This document shows, piece by piece, positions 41,803 to 50,231 of a DNA stretch of 64,000 nt. The position numbers were made by a program, and so were the translations under genes. The stretch comes from a virus: IMG/VR virus record IMGVR_UViG_3300009537_002640, positions 1-64,000 of that record. One strand, written 5' to 3'. A model generated the notes under the pieces. The model ran no database searches. It was not told where the DNA came from and saw only the letters and a list, made by a program, of their open reading frames with translations. The first letter of the stretch is position 1. Every line of letters starts with the position of its first letter.

Positions 41803-42699
41803 CTACACCGCCTTATTACTTAATCCCAAGTCTATGGCATCTACTCTGCGTATATCCATCATTTGGGTATTCCTAATGCCTATCTTACCCAGTTTATTAA
41901 AGGCATTATCCAATACGTATATGTGCCCTGTGCGACGATTTCTGTTTTTTCTGATAGGGCTGATTCCTGAACTTCCTACCAAAATAAAATCCGATGATAC
42001 TGCCAATCCTCTTGTAAAGGATTTTTCATCGCACTCAAATACCACCTTTCCATTACACAATAACGTTCCTTCTTCCGAATTACAAATCAGCTCTTTTTCG
42101 TCGTCCTTATAGAAGTTATGAGCGCTAGAGCAATCAGTAAGTATCGATTCGCCTAGATTATGAAAAGTCTTGTCGTATACAAATACTTCGCTTTTCTTTC
42201 CAGTTTTGAAAGTCTCATTATGTGCCAAAACATAAGCCTTATCATCCGTGGCAAAAATAGAGTTCATATGACAATATTCTCGTCTAGGGGTCAGCCAACT
42301 AGCAAAATTGCTGAAACCCAAGACTTTATCGCTTAAATACGGCTCTCTAAAGGTCAATATACGATTCTCAAGCGTATCAGCAACTACCAGTTCATTACCA
42401 ATGAAGTCTATTTGATGTATGGCTTTACTCAAACCATCTATCCGCACTCTTAAATTATACCCCTTTTGATCTCTAATGTTAAACGATACCACGAAGCCTT
42501 TTTCATTATCTTGTGCGAATACCCACCACTCATCCTTATACTTAGTAATACCATAAGCCAGCGGAACACTTAGTATTTTCTTAAACTCTGTGCCATCGAA
42601 GTATAATATCCCATTACTCGTGGTTGAAACTAAAAAGTTAATAGGAGGGATATAACCATCTACATCAAACTTGGTAAAGCTCGAATTATCTAGCTCCAT
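41803..42699 (-). CDS. Beta-propeller-like protein of the glycan cluster
   Basis: The 298-residue protein has repeated short beta hairpins typical of a propeller (LVSTTSNGILYFDG, WWVFAQDNEKGFVVSF, ELVVADTLENRILTF, ILVGSSGISPIRKN, GHIYVLDNAFNKLGKIG) and conserved-looking His residues (YCHMNSI, SSAHNFY). The exact family was not recognised. Its start overlaps the cupin stop as TAATG. In context it may be a glycosidase-like or carbohydrate-binding protein of surface-sugar synthesis. It ends in TAG. Confidence 0.75.
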   Translation of the reverse strand: MELDNSSFTKFDVDGYIPPINFLVSTTSNGILYFDGTEFKKILSVPLAYGITKYKDEWWVFAQDNEKGFVVSFNIRDQKGYNLRVRIDGLSKAIHQIDFIGNELVVADTLENRILTFREPYLSDKVLGFSNFASWLTPRREYCHMNSIFATDDKAYVLAHNETFKTGKKSEVFVYDKTFHNLGESILTDCSSAHNFYKDDEKELICNSEEGTLLCNGKVVFECDEKSFTRGLAVSSDFILVGSSGISPIRKNRNRRTGHIYVLDNAFNKLGKIGIRNTQMMDIRRVDAIDLGLSNKAV

Positions 42700-43016
42700 T
42701 AGCTTGCCTCTATAACCACCTCGTCTTCAACAAGCTTAGTTCCTGTCTCTAAAATTGTAGCATCGCCTCTAACAGCTACAAATCCATGCATAACCTTAGG
42801 CGGTATGTGTATCTCTGTACCCTCATTGAGCAGCTTGCTTTGCCCCTCTATCTTAGCCTGAACTATTCCTTGCAAAACAAATATGGTCTTCTCTCGCACT
42901 TTATGGTACAAGTAAGGAGTCTTCTCTCCCTCTTTGATAACAAACACGCGACTTGAGTAGTTATCTCTGTCGGCACATACTATCTCGTGTCCCCATAAAT
43001 GCTTCTTGGTTTCCAT
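42699..43016 (-). CDS. Single-domain cupin protein
   Basis: The 105-residue cupin barrel shows the two motifs in degenerate form: PYLYHKVREKTIFVLQG (motif 1 without the second His) and the strand IHIPPKVMHGFVA (motif 2 with PxxxHG). Cupins of this size occur as sugar isomerases or epimerases or C-terminal halves of mannose-phosphate isomerase. TAATG overlaps on both sides bind it to the dehydrogenase and propeller genes. Substrate unknown. Confidence 0.82.
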   Translation of the reverse strand: METKKHLWGHEIVCADRDNYSSRVFVIKEGEKTPYLYHKVREKTIFVLQGIVQAKIEGQSKLLNEGTEIHIPPKVMHGFVAVRGDATILETGTKLVEDEVVIEAS

Positions 43017-43888
43017 TATTCATCCTCGTCTTCTCTACTAACGGCGCTTGGAATCTCTTCCCAGTCTTTACTTGGTCTATCTTCCAAGTTCTGTTCCCAT
43101 GATGCCTCAAGTAACATAGGGTCTACACCACGGTTTCTAGCAAAAGCTATAAGTGCGTTTACATCTTTAGGGAAACATGCACCGGAATATCCTCTTTGCC
43201 CATCCCAGCCTGGCACGTTAGCATGTGAACGACCTATACGACCATCCGATAGTATCATATCTCGTACTTCATCAAAGTCTAGCCCTAATCCTTGGCATAG
43301 CTCATATATAAAGTTGAAGTAGGATATCTTGACAGCAAAGAAACAATTTGCTCCGTATTTGGTCAACTCTGCTGCCTCCCAACCGCAACGATAAATGGGA
43401 GTAGAGTTTCCAAACCTATAGCGATAGATTTCTTCCATTTTATCGCCTACCCATTGTTCCTCTGCACCTATGATAATTCTGGATGCGCAAATGAAATCTA
43501 GCCTGTTGTTTCTGGCAGTCAAAAATTCTGGATTCATAACAAAGTTCAGATTATCGTACTTGTTGGCAAACTGTCGTGTCGAGCCCGGGACAACCGTAGA
43601 CTTAATTACAACTATCTTCTTGTCTTCAGGTTTAGCCAACTCATTAATATTGGCAAGATTCTCATCTATTATGCTCAGGTCTATAGCCCCAGTATTCATA
43701 TTCATGGGCGTGGGTAGACCAATCCATATCACATCAGCATGGTCTACCACATCCTCGATACTGTCATAATCCATAAACTTGTCATGAATCTTAATATCGG
43801 CATGTAGTCCAAAGCCATGAGCAATGGCAGTTCCTAAAAACCCATACCCCACTAAACCAAAATTGTATTTCTTTACATCAACTGTCAT
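43016..43888 (-). CDS. UDP-glucose/GDP-mannose dehydrogenase family protein, short form
   Basis: The 290-residue protein has the NAD-binding N-domain (FGLVGYGFLGTAIAHGF), IGLPTPMNMNTGAIDL, KSTVVPGSTRQFA, the central-domain AELTKYGANCFFAVKISYFN and the catalytic Cys in GYSGACFPKDVNAL. Enzymes of this family oxidise UDP-glucose (or related sugars) to uronates. Typical members have 390-450 residues with a C-terminal UDP-binding domain; here that domain is absent and an acidic tail follows. It may be a dimeric minimal enzyme with another nucleotide-binding partner, or specialised. Confidence 0.9.
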   Translation of the reverse strand: MTVDVKKYNFGLVGYGFLGTAIAHGFGLHADIKIHDKFMDYDSIEDVVDHADVIWIGLPTPMNMNTGAIDLSIIDENLANINELAKPEDKKIVVIKSTVVPGSTRQFANKYDNLNFVMNPEFLTARNNRLDFICASRIIIGAEEQWVGDKMEEIYRYRFGNSTPIYRCGWEAAELTKYGANCFFAVKISYFNFIYELCQGLGLDFDEVRDMILSDGRIGRSHANVPGWDGQRGYSGACFPKDVNALIAFARNRGVDPMLLEASWEQNLEDRPSKDWEEIPSAVSREDEDE

Positions 43889-43891
43889 TAC

Positions 43892-44125
43892 TTACCCCGT
43901 ATATCCGTATATCATAATGCATCCGCACTGTCCTTCAGGACATCCGCCGCAAGCTGATTCTGCATCTCGTCGAGAATATTCATCGAGTTGCCCAGCCAAT
44001 TGCAAATGCTTCAGAACTGTTAATACAGATGGTATTTCAGCATATGGCACTTTGATAACAAAATCACTGCTAGGATTATTTGAATCAGCATCTTTAAGTA
44101 ATGCCTCTACTTGGTGTCTACGCAT
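43892..44125 (-). CDS. Hypothetical small protein with C-terminal Cys cluster
   Basis: The 77-residue protein has a basic/helical N-terminus and ends with CGGCPEGQCGCIMIYGYTG, four Cys in a compact CxxC...CxC, perhaps for metal binding. It is separated by a few bases from genes on both sides. No family recognised. Confidence 0.65.
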   Translation of the reverse strand: MRRHQVEALLKDADSNNPSSDFVIKVPYAEIPSVLTVLKHLQLAGQLDEYSRRDAESACGGCPEGQCGCIMIYGYTG

Positions 44126-44126
44126 T

Positions 44127-44405
44127 TTATGCCTCCCTAAGAGTTTTATTTCGTTTTTCTACCTCTTCTTTAGCATCTTCCAATGTTCCAAAAACATTTT
44201 CTTCATAGCACCAATCTATAATGTCCTCATTACTATCTACAAGCGAGTAATGATAACCTTGGTCGTCTTGACTCACCCTATTGATCATAAGGATGTCTGG
44301 ATGAACTGCATATCTAGTATCTGTCTTGTGTTTTCCTGTTACTGGCACAGCATAAATCAAATAGGCCGATGCGCCTATCTTATGCTTACTATCATTTCTT
44401 TGCAT
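44127..44405 (-). CDS. Hypothetical protein
   Basis: The best start is ATG 44405 (MQRNDSKHKIG), with GAGGTG upstream; a longer frame to 44447 overlaps the epimerase and lacks such a site. The 92-residue product has a beta-rich centre (AYLIYAVPVTGK, GYHYSLVDSNEDI) and a charged helical end. No family recognised. Confidence 0.68.
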   Translation of the reverse strand: MQRNDSKHKIGASAYLIYAVPVTGKHKTDTRYAVHPDILMINRVSQDDQGYHYSLVDSNEDIIDWCYEENVFGTLEDAKEEVEKRNKTLREA

Positions 44406-44416
44406 GTTTACGCACC

Positions 44417-45376
44417 TCATTTCACTGGGCACCCCGATAGCCACCACTCGGAGGTTAGCTTCATTCCTTCATCAAACTTTATGGTGGGATTATAGCCTAA
44501 AACTTTAACCGCCTTACTGATATCTGCGTGAGATTTTCTCGGGTCTCCTAATCTTGGCGGCGCGTTTTTGCGTTTCAGTGGAGTTTTAAGCAAACTCTGA
44601 ATTGCATCAAAAACATCATTTACGCTGTTATGCTCGCCGCAAGCAATATTAAACCTATCGCCGACAAAACGCTGAGTGCTAGTCGCAGCCAAAATGTTTG
44701 CTTGTACCACATTGTCCACATAACAAAAATCCCTCGACTGTCCCCCATCACCATCTACACGGCACTCTGTTCCAGTCATTCCCGCCTCGAAGAAAGCAGG
44801 TATCACTGTGGCGTATGCAGAATTAGCACGCTGATACTTTCCAAACACATTGAAGTATAGCAAGCTCACCGTATCCAACCCATGAAGTTCGCTGTAAAGC
44901 CTACAGTACTCTGCTCCAGTTTGTTTATGTAGAGCGTAAGGAGACTTTGGTGATGGTGGTGCTGTCTCCGGAGTAGGAAACTGAGCTACCCCGCCATATA
45001 CAGAACTAGAGCAGCTAAATACAACTCGCTTCACACCAGCCTGTCTAGCCGCCTCCAACACACTAAGGGTGCCATGAGTATTAGCAAAGTCTGCCGCGAG
45101 TGGTTCATCTATAGAGAACGATACTCTTGGAAGAGCTGCCAAATGAAACACAACATCGCACCCATGAAAAGCTTGTACTAATGCCTCGGTGTCAGTGATA
45201 TCCAACTTAGTAAACATGTAATGACCTGGCAATTCCATAACACGAATAGGGTCTGCCATTTCATCAAAACCAGTGGATAGATTATCAACACCTACCACAC
45301 ACCAGCCTTTCTTCAGGCAACCCTCTACTAAGTTAGAGCCTATAAATCCAGCACTACCAGTTATTGCTACTTTCAT
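44417..45376 (-). CDS. NAD-dependent nucleotide-sugar epimerase (UDP-GlcNAc/UDP-Glc 4-epimerase-like)
   Basis: The 319-residue extended SDR has ITGSAGFIGSNLV, HLAALPRVSFSI, SCSSSVYGG, the catalytic Tyr-Lys in KSPYALHKQTGAEY, YFNVFGKYQ and FCYVDNVVQANI. The latter pattern (VFGxxQ, DFxYVDNVV) is typical of WbpP/Gne-like UDP-GlcNAc C4-epimerases and UDP-glucose 4-epimerases. Full-length. Substrate unproven. Confidence 0.9.
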   Translation of the reverse strand: MKVAITGSAGFIGSNLVEGCLKKGWCVVGVDNLSTGFDEMADPIRVMELPGHYMFTKLDITDTEALVQAFHGCDVVFHLAALPRVSFSIDEPLAADFANTHGTLSVLEAARQAGVKRVVFSCSSSVYGGVAQFPTPETAPPSPKSPYALHKQTGAEYCRLYSELHGLDTVSLLYFNVFGKYQRANSAYATVIPAFFEAGMTGTECRVDGDGGQSRDFCYVDNVVQANILAATSTQRFVGDRFNIACGEHNSVNDVFDAIQSLLKTPLKRKNAPPRLGDPRKSHADISKAVKVLGYNPTIKFDEGMKLTSEWWLSGCPVK

Positions 45377-45383
45377 CTAAACC

Positions 45384-45647
45384 TCACACCAAATCGCTAA
45401 GTCTACTTCGCAACTGTTCCTCTGTCACCAATCCAACTATAGTGTCTACCACAGTGTCTCCATCAGAAAGCACGATGGTTGGTACAGCTGAAACACGTGC
45501 ATCTGCTGCTCTCTTAGAATCCTGGTCAATATCTACAACCTCAAACTCTATCTTACCCTGAAACTCTTGTGCCAACTTTGCCCAAATAGGCTGAAGCATT
45601 CTGCATGGGGCACACCACTCTGCTTCAAACTTTACTGCCTTAATCAT
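45384..45647 (-). CDS. Thioredoxin
   Basis: The 87-residue single-domain thioredoxin starts at ATG 45647 with GGAG nearby, and its start overlaps the TGA of the microprotein as ATGA. The active site WCAPCRMLQP carries Ala in place of the usual Gly (CAPC instead of CGPC), with the cis-Pro motif in AVPTIVLSDG. It may reduce the phage class II RNR, whose recycling needs dithiol electrons. Confidence 0.93.
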   Translation of the reverse strand: MIKAVKFEAEWCAPCRMLQPIWAKLAQEFQGKIEFEVVDIDQDSKRAADARVSAVPTIVLSDGDTVVDTIVGLVTEEQLRSRLSDLV

Positions 45648-45724
45648 TTTATTCTCTCCAAGTACATTAGCCATCCTTTGCAAACTACCAGTATGACGGC
45701 TATCAATATAAGCTTTGTTATCAT
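45644..45724 (-). CDS. Single-span membrane microprotein (26 residues)
   Basis: Translating the minus strand of the gap between the methyltransferase and thioredoxin genes gives ATG 45724 to TGA 45644. The ATG overlaps the methyltransferase TGA (ATGA), and its own TGA overlaps the thioredoxin ATG (ATGA). The product begins MITKLILIAVILVV, one membrane span, followed by a short basic end (LERIK). This exact fit with both neighbours supports it as real. The job is unknown; a small membrane peptide such as a lysis or host-takeover factor is possible. Confidence 0.65.
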   Translation of the reverse strand: MITKLILIAVILVVCKGWLMYLERIK

Positions 45725-46305
45725 TTTACGCATTTCACCATGTAAGTATAAGGGTCATAAATATTCGGCCCGCTTTCCTCAATAGTTACTTTACTAAAGT
45801 CTTCCGTAAGCAACTCCCAGCCATCTCTAGATATGCGCCAGTAGTCATACACCCTGTGCTTCTTGGGTGCCTTACCTGGAAAAGAACCTTCCCCAAACCA
45901 TCGATAGTTAAACGGTGAGTCTATGAAAAGAACTCCGCCTGGTTTAAGAACCCTGTGCAACTCCGACATAGCTTTGAATGGGTTCTTGAAACATTCCATA
46001 GCCTGGTTGCATATCACACAATCCCACTTATTAGTCCACTCTTTTGGCATACTATGAACATCACCGAAGTTATCAACCGGATTTTTGCTATCCCCGTAAA
46101 ACTTCTGGTCATAGGTTGCATAGGACTTTACACCAGGATTAGTTAATAGCTGCTTAGGCACTGGCCATCCGCCTGCAGCAACATTAAGGACATCACCTGT
46201 TACATTAGGCAGCTCTCGCTCAAGCCACTTAATAACAGCATAACGAGTCTCGCTATACATCTGTCCTCGCCACTTTTTATTCTTCGGTATCGGGTGTCCG
46301 TCCAT
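45721..46305 (-). CDS. Class I SAM-dependent methyltransferase
   Basis: ATG 46305 is preferred over TTG 46329, giving 194 residues. Motif I is present (VLNVAAGGWPVP), with an acidic end of strand 2 (SYATYDQKF), motif with CVICNQAMECF, then LHRVLKPGGVLFIDSPF (the post-motif III LKPGG), a typical Methyltransf_11/23 layout. Its substrate is probably a sugar of the surface glycan. It overlaps the upstream acidic protein gene by 29 bases. Confidence 0.85.
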   Translation of the reverse strand: MDGHPIPKNKKWRGQMYSETRYAVIKWLERELPNVTGDVLNVAAGGWPVPKQLLTNPGVKSYATYDQKFYGDSKNPVDNFGDVHSMPKEWTNKWDCVICNQAMECFKNPFKAMSELHRVLKPGGVLFIDSPFNYRWFGEGSFPGKAPKKHRVYDYWRISRDGWELLTEDFSKVTIEESGPNIYDPYTYMVKCVK

Positions 46306-46897
46306 CTTGTTTCTCTCTAAACTCTTCAATATCGTTTTGCACTATCTTAATTTGCTCTTCTGTAAGTAGACCCTTGCTTTGTAATTCTACTAGAGCATTT
46401 TCTGCGTCCTCAAGAGTAGTAAGCTTTTGCATCTCTTGTTCAAGCACCTTATTCTTCTCATCCTGCTTGCCCAATTGCTTTGCTGCTTCTACCAATTTCT
46501 CATAGTCCTTTTCTGGGTCAAGCTCATTTGCTGCGGCCTCTATTTCGTCTCTCATCAGCTCAAGCTCATCCTCATAATCATTCTCGGAGGGACGAGAAAA
46601 CATCGGACCCTCCATTTCTTCTTCTGGCTCTTCACCAGGCTTACCATCGAATATTTGACTAAGTTTCTCGGTCATATTATTGACTTTAGCTCCAGTTAAC
46701 TTGTTAGATAAATCTGCGGCATACTCTGCTAACTTTGTGTTAGATAGCCCCGCCTCCGATTCTTTTACCGCCAAGTTCACCAAACCCTCTAGAGTTCCTG
46801 CCAGTATATGGTTCTGCAATAGACGATACAACAATATCCCTACAGCATCATCCACCAATAAAGCTGGTTTTTCTTCTTCTAACATATTGTCCCTCAC
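46277..46897 (-). CDS. Hypothetical acidic coiled-coil protein
   Basis: The 206-residue protein is strongly acidic, with an N-terminal hydrophobic helical part (VGILLYRLLQNHILAGTLEG) and long Glu/Lys/Gln-rich coiled-coil segments (LMRDEIEAAANELDPEKDY, KNKVLEQEMQKLTTLEDAE). It starts at GTG 46897 or ATG 46885. It overlaps the end of the dehydrogenase gene by four bases. No family recognised. Confidence 0.72.
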   Translation of the reverse strand: MRDNMLEEEKPALLVDDAVGILLYRLLQNHILAGTLEGLVNLAVKESEAGLSNTKLAEYAADLSNKLTGAKVNNMTEKLSQIFDGKPGEEPEEEMEGPMFSRPSENDYEDELELMRDEIEAAANELDPEKDYEKLVEAAKQLGKQDEKNKVLEQEMQKLTTLEDAENALVELQSKGLLTEEQIKIVQNDIEEFREKQDGRTPDTEE

Positions 46898-47937
46898 ATG
46901 AATGGGTATTTTGTACTAAAGCTTACGCCATGTTCAGACATCTTATCTAGCACAAACTTATAGGCACTATCGTGTCTCGCTATTCGCTCGGCAGGCAGCA
47001 CTCCTGTATGCGGAAAAACTCCACTCGCTATCAGTGCTGCGAAAGAAGAACAGGCATGAGCGGTTCCTTGAGACATAGCAGAATCTAAACCACCATCTAT
47101 CTTAAGCATGACTTCTTCGTCATCAACCTTAATAATCATAATCAGCATGTCCTGTACTTCACCAGATGACTTGAACGTGCTGGTTATCCCCTTAACAAAG
47201 TTTCCGCTTCTAAGAAGAGGGCTCACTACTTTCTCAATGTGTCCTGGCCATCTGATAGTTTTCTCGGCCATGAAATCTACTTGACCTTGGTAGCTCAACA
47301 AACTACGAAGCCCATCGGTATAATAAGAGTTAAACCTTCCTATGTTCGGAAAGATTAGATTCTCTTCTCCAGAAAGTGCCGGGACAGTTGTGACTAATCC
47401 ATTTTGAATAATTCGAGCTGGCCTCGTGTACTCTGCTTCTAAATCTTCTGGTGACCAACTAATAACATAGTCGTCTGCTTTATTGTGGGCTACACCACCA
47501 ACATGTACTTCGACTCGCTTAGGCTTCTTTAGCATGGCCCGACCAACAATAAGATTAGACAGTCCTGGGGCTATACCTGCGTCTGGAATAATGGTAATTT
47601 TCTTGTGTAGGGCAGAACTATCAAAATCCATGTAATCCTGCTCTAGAAACGAAAGATCAACATAATGAACACCTGCGTCAACTACAGCAAACATAGCTGT
47701 ATGCCCAAGCTTAGCTGGTAGACAGCCTATTACCAAATCATGTTGTTCGCATATCTTTCTTATTGCCTTGTAGTCACTTAGGTCGGCCTCTACATAATGG
47801 TAGGGGGTAAGATTGTTGTCTTTTTCATTACTCAAGTCTAAGTCTACAACACTGAGACTGGTCACACCTTTGGTTCGTGCCATGTCGTGAGCTACTATCT
47901 TGCCCTGTCTGCCGAATCCTAAAACTGCAACTTTCAT
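46894..47937 (-). CDS. Saccharopine-dehydrogenase-like / lysine 6-dehydrogenase-like oxidoreductase
   Basis: The 347-residue protein begins MKVAVLGFGRQGKIVAHDM (Rossmann Gly motif) and continues with VIGCLPAKLGHTAM, YVDLSFLEQDYMDF and IPDAGIAPGLSNLIVG, the saccharopine/carboxynorspermidine dehydrogenase pattern. Such enzymes act on amino- and carboxy-linked carbon-nitrogen bonds of amino acids or polyamines. Its ATG overlaps the deacetylase-like gene stop (ATGA). In a glycan cassette it might make or modify an amino-acid substituent of a sugar; that is inference. Confidence 0.85.
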   Translation of the reverse strand: MKVAVLGFGRQGKIVAHDMARTKGVTSLSVVDLDLSNEKDNNLTPYHYVEADLSDYKAIRKICEQHDLVIGCLPAKLGHTAMFAVVDAGVHYVDLSFLEQDYMDFDSSALHKKITIIPDAGIAPGLSNLIVGRAMLKKPKRVEVHVGGVAHNKADDYVISWSPEDLEAEYTRPARIIQNGLVTTVPALSGEENLIFPNIGRFNSYYTDGLRSLLSYQGQVDFMAEKTIRWPGHIEKVVSPLLRSGNFVKGITSTFKSSGEVQDMLIMIIKVDDEEVMLKIDGGLDSAMSQGTAHACSSFAALIASGVFPHTGVLPAERIARHDSAYKFVLDKMSEHGVSFSTKYPFM

Positions 47938-48614
47938 ACTAAATCCCCTATAAACCTAAAGTCTATCTTATCTGTTCCTTTCAAGCATTCAACTACCATG
48001 TTGAATCTTGTTTCGTCCATATAGTTATTAGTCCAATCAGACGTATGCCCGTAAGCAACTATGCAGTCTGATTTGGGCTTTGGGCCAACCAAGTCCCAGT
48101 TATATTGTACCCATTTTAACCCAGAAACTTTACCAGAAATACGATTAAAATAGTTGCCATCTCCTGCTATTACAAAGCCAGCATTAGTCAAAACCTTAGC
48201 GCTAGATACACTTATTTTCCAACCAGGCGGACGAAATGTTTTATGGCACCTTATACCAGCCTCTTCAAACTCATTTATCATATGAGATGCAAAAAGAGCA
48301 GCTTGTTGCTCATTTAAAAACTGCCATTCGTCATTGTTTGAATTGCCATGTTTAGTGCTAAGACGACGATGGTAATATCCATGAAAACATACTCTATAGT
48401 TAGCCGGGAGAGCATTTACCCTCTCTACCCATTCTTTATTCTTAGAAAGATGACAAGGATCCTCGCCAAGCCTACAGTAGGCTGCTGGGACAAACAAATC
48501 TATCTTAATATCAGGATACAGCTCTATCAGTTTATCACACCATTCTATCGATTCGAAATTCAATCCTGCCCTTGGATGAGGAGAAAAATCGTCGAGTGAA
48601 AGATTAAACTGCAT
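47934..48614 (-). CDS. Polysaccharide deacetylase-like protein
   Basis: The start is set at ATG 48614 (MQFNLSLDDFSPHP) with GGGAG upstream; the frame to 48650 has no such site. Motifs fit a NodB/DUF2334-like (beta/alpha) deacetylase: early Asp pair LSLDDF, VCFHGYYHRR (H...H), KTFRPPGWKIS (R-P-P) and VAYGHTSDW. It would remove acetyl groups from sugars of a surface glycan. The product has 226 residues. It follows the glycosyltransferase gene with an 11-base overlap. Confidence 0.78.
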   Translation of the reverse strand: MQFNLSLDDFSPHPRAGLNFESIEWCDKLIELYPDIKIDLFVPAAYCRLGEDPCHLSKNKEWVERVNALPANYRVCFHGYYHRRLSTKHGNSNNDEWQFLNEQQAALFASHMINEFEEAGIRCHKTFRPPGWKISVSSAKVLTNAGFVIAGDGNYFNRISGKVSGLKWVQYNWDLVGPKPKSDCIVAYGHTSDWTNNYMDETRFNMVVECLKGTDKIDFRFIGDLV

Positions 48615-49446
48615 GTAGGCTCTCCCAAACTTTGTCGTGTTCTTCAGCAAAGCATTTCCATGTAAACTGCCCTACCTGTTCTCTTAATCTTTTGCCTACA
48701 TTATAATTATACCAAGTCTTATACGTTTTATTTCGCCACATATGTTTTAGCTTATCGACAAAAGCATCAGCATTGTTATATGGGATTCTAATCACACCAT
48801 CGTGAAACTCGTTCGCTACACCAACACCCTCAAAGCAAATCACTGGCACACCTACAGCTAAAGCCTCAGTAACTGCCATTGGGCCACCTTCAATTGTTGC
48901 TGGTGATACTACAAAATCCAAATCAGAATAGAAACTGGGAATTAGGTCTTGAGACATATTCCCGCCTGTGGTTCTAAACTCAACAAAGTCTAACTCGGCT
49001 ATTCGTTTTAATAATGTAGGATTCTTTCTGGCGGAAGATGTATATTGTCTACCTACATATCCAACCACCAGCTTGTCTCTATCAGGAGCATCCCAATAAC
49101 GCAACTTGAATTTATCTAAGTCTACACCAGGCATAATTTGTTTCGCTCCATATTGCTTAAGCAAATCAGCATACTTTTTACTATGACTCAATGGAACATC
49201 AACCAACTTAGCTACTGCATCAAACTTCGCTGCTAGGTCTTTACGAGCTTCCCTGTGCGACATCCAGGCTGTGCAAGGATTATCGGATGCAATTTTTTTA
49301 TCGTAAGTATAGTACGGCAAAAAATGCACAACATCAAAATCGCTCTTGAAATTACGAACTATTTCGTGCTTAGAGTGATTCTTGAACTCCAATATGAATT
49401 TATCATATATCCAGCCATGATCATCACACACAATATTTATTCGCAT
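48604..49446 (-). CDS. GT4-like glycosyltransferase
   Basis: The 280-residue GT-B fold protein has a short N-terminal half, PGVDLDKFKL, VVGYVGRQYTSSARKNPTLL and the GT4 sugar-nucleotide site FVVSPATIEGGPMAVTEALAVGVPVICF (the E-x7-E-like element). It lies just after the homing-endonuclease gene, whose stop overlaps its ATG. Somewhat short for GT4 (often 350+), so the N-domain is trimmed. Confidence 0.85.
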   Translation of the reverse strand: MRINIVCDDHGWIYDKFILEFKNHSKHEIVRNFKSDFDVVHFLPYYTYDKKIASDNPCTAWMSHREARKDLAAKFDAVAKLVDVPLSHSKKYADLLKQYGAKQIMPGVDLDKFKLRYWDAPDRDKLVVGYVGRQYTSSARKNPTLLKRIAELDFVEFRTTGGNMSQDLIPSFYSDLDFVVSPATIEGGPMAVTEALAVGVPVICFEGVGVANEFHDGVIRIPYNNADAFVDKLKHMWRNKTYKTWYNYNVGKRLREQVGQFTWKCFAEEHDKVWESLHAV

Positions 49447-50231
49447 GGCCCTTTTCCTTTCATTATATTATCCGCTAATGTCTGTTTTCGCTCTAAATAT
49501 CTAGTAGATCCAGAATATAACAAAGATACTATTTTCCTGACATCTTCTTGTTTTCTATAGGATACAGTGTAAATATTACACCTTGGCATGATTTTACAAC
49601 GATTTATTGGTATTTCTTTATTAAGAAACTTCACAAATCCTTCAACCATATCCCTTGTGCCATTAAATGATACTGCCCAATATTTATTTCTATATGAGGT
49701 TATGCAACCATCTCCATCGAAACACCCTCTCCAAAAATGCCTCTTTATTTTTTCGTCTATATCTGGAGGACTTAATGAAAAAGACTTGTTGGGCGTGATG
49801 CCTAACTTTATCAAATCTTCTTTTAGCATTTTTGAACTAATAGATGCATACGCCTGATCGCTACCATTTCTATTAACAAAGTACACCTTAGATGTTGAGC
49901 CTATATCATCTATAAAATTTTGAATATGCTTTGTGTCTGATATCTGCAAGCTCAGTACTATTTCATTCCTACTCTTATCGCTCCTTATTGTCCCATCTGT
50001 TGCTATCATGCCCAGCCAATATGCTTGATATTCTGAGGCGATTTCTTTAAAGAATCTGTCATTTATCACATACCTGCTTCCCTGTTGCCTGATATAAACC
50101 TCATTCTCTCTAAGTATTCTGCTTATTGGCCTATTAGAACACCCTATAATCTTACTAATTTCTAGTATAGATTTGCCAGACTTGTACATAGAAACAATCT
50201 TGTCTGAATATTTATCATAGTTTACTTGCAT
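49437..50231 (-). CDS. LAGLIDADG homing endonuclease (free-standing)
   Basis: The start is set at ATG 50231 (MQVNYDKYSDK); GTG 50243 is possible. The 264-residue product has an N-terminal HTH (GKSILEISKIIGCSNRPISR) used for DNA recognition, then two LAGLIDADG-type helices: YWLGMIATDGTI and FWRGCFDGDGCI with the catalytic Asp residues kept. It overlaps the end of the preceding 98-residue gene and the GT4 start, so it is inserted between these two genes. Codon use looks more AT-rich than in its neighbours. It is a selfish element with no role in the pathway. Confidence 0.9.
   Translation of the reverse strand: MQVNYDKYSDKIVSMYKSGKSILEISKIIGCSNRPISRILRENEVYIRQQGSRYVINDRFFKEIASEYQAYWLGMIATDGTIRSDKSRNEIVLSLQISDTKHIQNFIDDIGSTSKVYFVNRNGSDQAYASISSKMLKEDLIKLGITPNKSFSLSPPDIDEKIKRHFWRGCFDGDGCITSYRNKYWAVSFNGTRDMVEGFVKFLNKEIPINRCKIMPRCNIYTVSYRKQEDVRKIVSLLYSGSTRYLERKQTLADNIMKGKGPCE

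Noticed and set aside
43824-44495. 223-codon plus-strand frame across several short genes
   Set aside because: It runs antisense to the dehydrogenase start, two small genes and the epimerase end, with no recognisable domain.
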